Positions 10,659 to 13,093 of a stretch of DNA of 13,093 bases are shown one piece after another. The position numbers were made by a program, and so were the translations under genes. Numbering within the stretch: position 1 is the stretch's first letter; every line of letters begins with the position of its first letter. This DNA is from Desulfobacterales bacterium (GTDB lineage Bacteria; Desulfobacterota; Desulfobacteria; Desulfobacterales; C00003060), in assembly GCA_030616425.1 (NCBI GenBank), contig JAUWXJ010000043.1, forward strand, positions 1-13,093, given 5' to 3'. Below the pieces are notes generated by a model that searched no databases, was not told the origin of the DNA, and saw only the letters and a list, made by a program, of their open reading frames with translations.

Positions 10659-13093
10659 ATGCCAAGACGTGACGACATAAAGAAAGTGATGATTATCAGT
10701 TCCGGGCCCATCGTCATTGGCCAGGCGTGCGAGTTCGATTATTCCGGTACCCAGGCCTGCAAGGCCCTGCGGAAGCTGGGTTATGAGATTGTTCTGGTCA
10801 ATTCCAATCCCGCAACCATCATGACGGACCCCGGCATGGCCGATGCGACCTATATCGAGCCCCTGAACCTCCAGGTCATGAAGGAGATCATTGAAAAAGA
10901 ACGGCCTGATGCGCTCCTGCCGAATCTGGGCGGCCAGTCCGGTCTGAACCTCTCCTCAGAGCTGGCCCGTACCGGCGTGCTTGAGGAATACGGCGTCCAG
11001 ATAATCGGCGTTGAGGTGGATGCCATCAAGCGGGGCGAGGACAGGATTGCATTCAAGGATACCATGAACCGGCTAGGTATAGAGATGCCGAAAAGTGAAC
11101 CGGCCTTCAGCGTGGAAGAGGCAGAAAAGATTGCTGATGAGCTCGGCTATCCGGTTGTGATTCGTCCTGCGTACACCATGGGTGGAACGGGCGGTGGCCT
11201 GGTTTACAATGTGGAGGAGCTGCGTACCATTGCCAGCCGCGGCATCTCGGCAAGTCTTGTAGACCAGATATTGGTTGAGGAGTCGGTGTTGGGATGGGAG
11301 GAATTAGAGCTTGAAGTGGTGCGCGATGCGAAAAACCAGATGATTACCGTCTGTTTTATCGAGAATGTTGATGCCATGGGCGTTCATACCGGCGACTCAT
11401 ATTGCACAGCTCCCATGCTTACCATTGACCCTGAACTCCAAAAGCGCCTTCAAAAATGGTCCTATGACATTGTCGAGGCGATCCGGGTGATCGGCGGCAC
11501 CAACATCCAGTTTGCCCATGACCCCAAGACCGGCCGCGTGGTGGTGATCGAAATTAATCCAAGGACCTCGCGCTCTTCAGCCCTTGCCTCAAAGGCAACC
11601 GGTTTTCCGATCGCGCTCATCTCCTCCATGCTGGCCGGGGGCCTGACCCTGGATGAGATCCCATACTGGAGGAAGGGTACGTTAGACAAGTACACCCCAT
11701 GGGGTGACTACGTAGTGGTCAAGTTCGCCCGGTGGGCATTTGAGAAGTTTGAGGGTGCTCAGGACAGACTCGGCACGCAGATGCGGGCTGTTGGCGAGGT
11801 TATGAGCATCGGAAAGACGTACAAAGAGGCATTTCAGAAGTCGATCCGATCTCTTGAAAGCGGTCGCTACGGGCTTGGCTTTGCCAAGGACTTTCATGAA
11901 AGGTCCCTTGATGAACTGATGGAGATGCTGGCCGAGCCCACCAGCGAGCGGCAGTTTATCATGTACGAGGCCCTGAGAAAGGGTGCGAGCGTGGACGTGC
12001 TTTATGAAAGGACCTTTATTAAACCGTGGTTCATTGAGCAGATGAAGGATCTGGTTGTGCTGGAAGAAGAGGTGCTCAAATACAAGGGAAACTCAATACC
12101 GGATGATCTCCTGGTACAGGCCAAGAAGGACGGGTTTTCAGATAGATACCTGTCGGTGATCCTCGGCATCCCGGAAAAGGACGTCAGGGAGCGACGCACC
12201 TCTTTGGACGTGGTAGAGGGCTGGGAGCCTGTGCCGGTGAGCGGTGTAGAAAATGCTGCTTATTATTTCTCTACCTATAATGCTCCCGACAAGGTGGAAG
12301 CGAGCAATAGGCGCAAGATCATGGTCCTGGGCGGGGGGCCCAACCGGATAGGCCAGGGGATCGAGTTTGACTACTGCTGCGTTCATGCAGCCTTTGCGAT
12401 CCGTGACGAGGGGTTCGAGTCGATCATGGTTAACTGCAATCCCGAGACTGTCTCAACCGATTACGACACCTCAGACAAACTCTACTTTGAGCCGCTCACG
12501 GTAGAGGACGTTTTGAGCATCTATGAAAAGGAAACGCCCGAAGGCGTCATTGTTCAGTTCGGGGGGCAGACACCGCTAAATATTGCAAATGAACTTGCCG
12601 AGGCAGGTGTGAAGATTATCGGCACATCGCCTGAGACCATAGACCTGGCCGAAGACCGCGACCGCTTCCGCCACACGATGCGCGAACTGGGTATTCCCCA
12701 GCCTGAGTCCGGCATGGCAAGTACCTTGGATGAGGCCTTTGGGGTGGCTGAAAGGATAGGCTATCCCCTCATGGTCAGGCCTTCCTATGTGCTTGGGGGA
12801 CGGGCCATGGAGGTTGTCCATGACGAGGAGATGCTCAGGCGCTACGTGGCAGTGGCAGTCGATGTCTCGCCTGAGCGGCCTATTTTGATCGACAAGTTTC
12901 TGGAAAATGCCATTGAAGCAGAAGCAGACGCCATTGCTGATGGAACGGACGCCTTTGTGCCTGCGGTCATGGAACACATTGAGTTGGCCGGCGTGCATTC
13001 TGGAGACTCAGCATGCGTGATTCCGCCAGTTAGCATCCCTGAAAAACACATTGAGACCATTTACGAGTATACGAAGAAGATCGCAGTGGAACT
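10659..13093 (+). CDS. carB: Carbamoyl phosphate synthase large subunit (partial, 3' end outside window)
   Basis: CarB uses ammonia from glutamine (delivered by CarA), bicarbonate and two ATP to make carbamoyl phosphate for pyrimidines and arginine. I read an uninterrupted frame of 811 codons to the window edge; the family is about 1,070 residues. The first half has GPIVIGQACEFDYSGTQACKAL (from 17), VNSNPATIMTDP, IRPAYTMGGTGGG (168-180) and IEINPRTSRSSALASKATGFP, with the metal ligands Gln284, Glu298 and Asn300. The second half restarts at ~553 with KIMVLGGGPNRIGQGIEFDY and continues through MVRPSYVLGGRAMEVV, where the second ATP-grasp domain is cut off. The segment before the second half lacks the usual VDTCAAEF and reads GWEPVPVSGVENAAYYFSTY instead. 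GGAAGGTG precedes the ATG by about eight bases. carA is not adjacent; nadE ends 223 bp upstream. Confidence 0.95.
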   Translation, partial: MPRRDDIKKVMIISSGPIVIGQACEFDYSGTQACKALRKLGYEIVLVNSNPATIMTDPGMADATYIEPLNLQVMKEIIEKERPDALLPNLGGQSGLNLSSELARTGVLEEYGVQIIGVEVDAIKRGEDRIAFKDTMNRLGIEMPKSEPAFSVEEAEKIADELGYPVVIRPAYTMGGTGGGLVYNVEELRTIASRGISASLVDQILVEESVLGWEELELEVVRDAKNQMITVCFIENVDAMGVHTGDSYCTAPMLTIDPELQKRLQKWSYDIVEAIRVIGGTNIQFAHDPKTGRVVVIEINPRTSRSSALASKATGFPIALISSMLAGGLTLDEIPYWRKGTLDKYTPWGDYVVVKFARWAFEKFEGAQDRLGTQMRAVGEVMSIGKTYKEAFQKSIRSLESGRYGLGFAKDFHERSLDELMEMLAEPTSERQFIMYEALRKGASVDVLYERTFIKPWFIEQMKDLVVLEEEVLKYKGNSIPDDLLVQAKKDGFSDRYLSVILGIPEKDVRERRTSLDVVEGWEPVPVSGVENAAYYFSTYNAPDKVEASNRRKIMVLGGGPNRIGQGIEFDYCCVHAAFAIRDEGFESIMVNCNPETVSTDYDTSDKLYFEPLTVEDVLSIYEKETPEGVIVQFGGQTPLNIANELAEAGVKIIGTSPETIDLAEDRDRFRHTMRELGIPQPESGMASTLDEAFGVAERIGYPLMVRPSYVLGGRAMEVVHDEEMLRRYVAVAVDVSPERPILIDKFLENAIEAEADAIADGTDAFVPAVMEHIELAGVHSGDSACVIPPVSIPEKHIETIYEYTKKIAVE

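Overview
The window looks like chromosomal housekeeping DNA from a Gram-negative bacterium. kdsB (CMP-KDO synthesis for lipopolysaccharide) implies an outer membrane. The divergent CarB type, the alpha-type glutamine synthetase and the dense population of short palindromic intergenic repeats fit a member of the Desulfobacterota (former Deltaproteobacteria) best. That placement is an inference from protein and repeat style, not a phylogenetic result. No phage, CRISPR array, transposase, tRNA or rRNA was recognised.

Layout. (1) 1-1240 is a repeat-rich, gene-poor zone. It holds the first 105 codons of hisH joined, exactly at a GC-rich hairpin, to the last ~45 codons of a purF-like gene. Two REP-like repeats in opposite orientation flank this mosaic. 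(2) 1240-1437 (-) encodes a small two-helix membrane protein of unknown role. (3) 1773-2516 (+) is kdsB, preceded by degenerate repeats running up to its start codon. (4) 2559-6618 (-) is an amino-sugar cluster, read in the order left-handed beta-helix acetyltransferase-like protein, glmM, nagB-like. A 188-bp imperfect palindrome separates glmM from nagB. (5) 6619-7439 has no convincing gene and carries several inverted repeats, including one that could fold into a structured RNA. (6) 7440-13093 (+) is glnA, nadE and the first 811 codons of carB, which runs off the window.

How the genes fit together. The minus-strand cluster handles glucosamine phosphates: GlmM interconverts GlcN-6-P and GlcN-1-P, the beta-helix protein resembles the acetyltransferase half of GlmU, and the NagB-like protein would link GlcN-6-P to fructose-6-P and ammonia. 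KdsB supplies activated KDO, so this half of the window serves the cell envelope. The plus-strand half is about glutamine: GlnA makes it, NadE has its own glutaminase domain, CarB uses ammonia from glutamine through CarA, and the broken hisH and purF also belong to glutamine amidotransferase enzymes.

No clearly new biological system was found. The points most worth checking are the hisH/purF mosaic (real rearrangement or assembly join), the NagB-like enzyme with arginine in place of a catalytic aspartate, the GlmU-like acetyltransferase lacking a uridylyltransferase domain beside glmM, and the palindromic elements.
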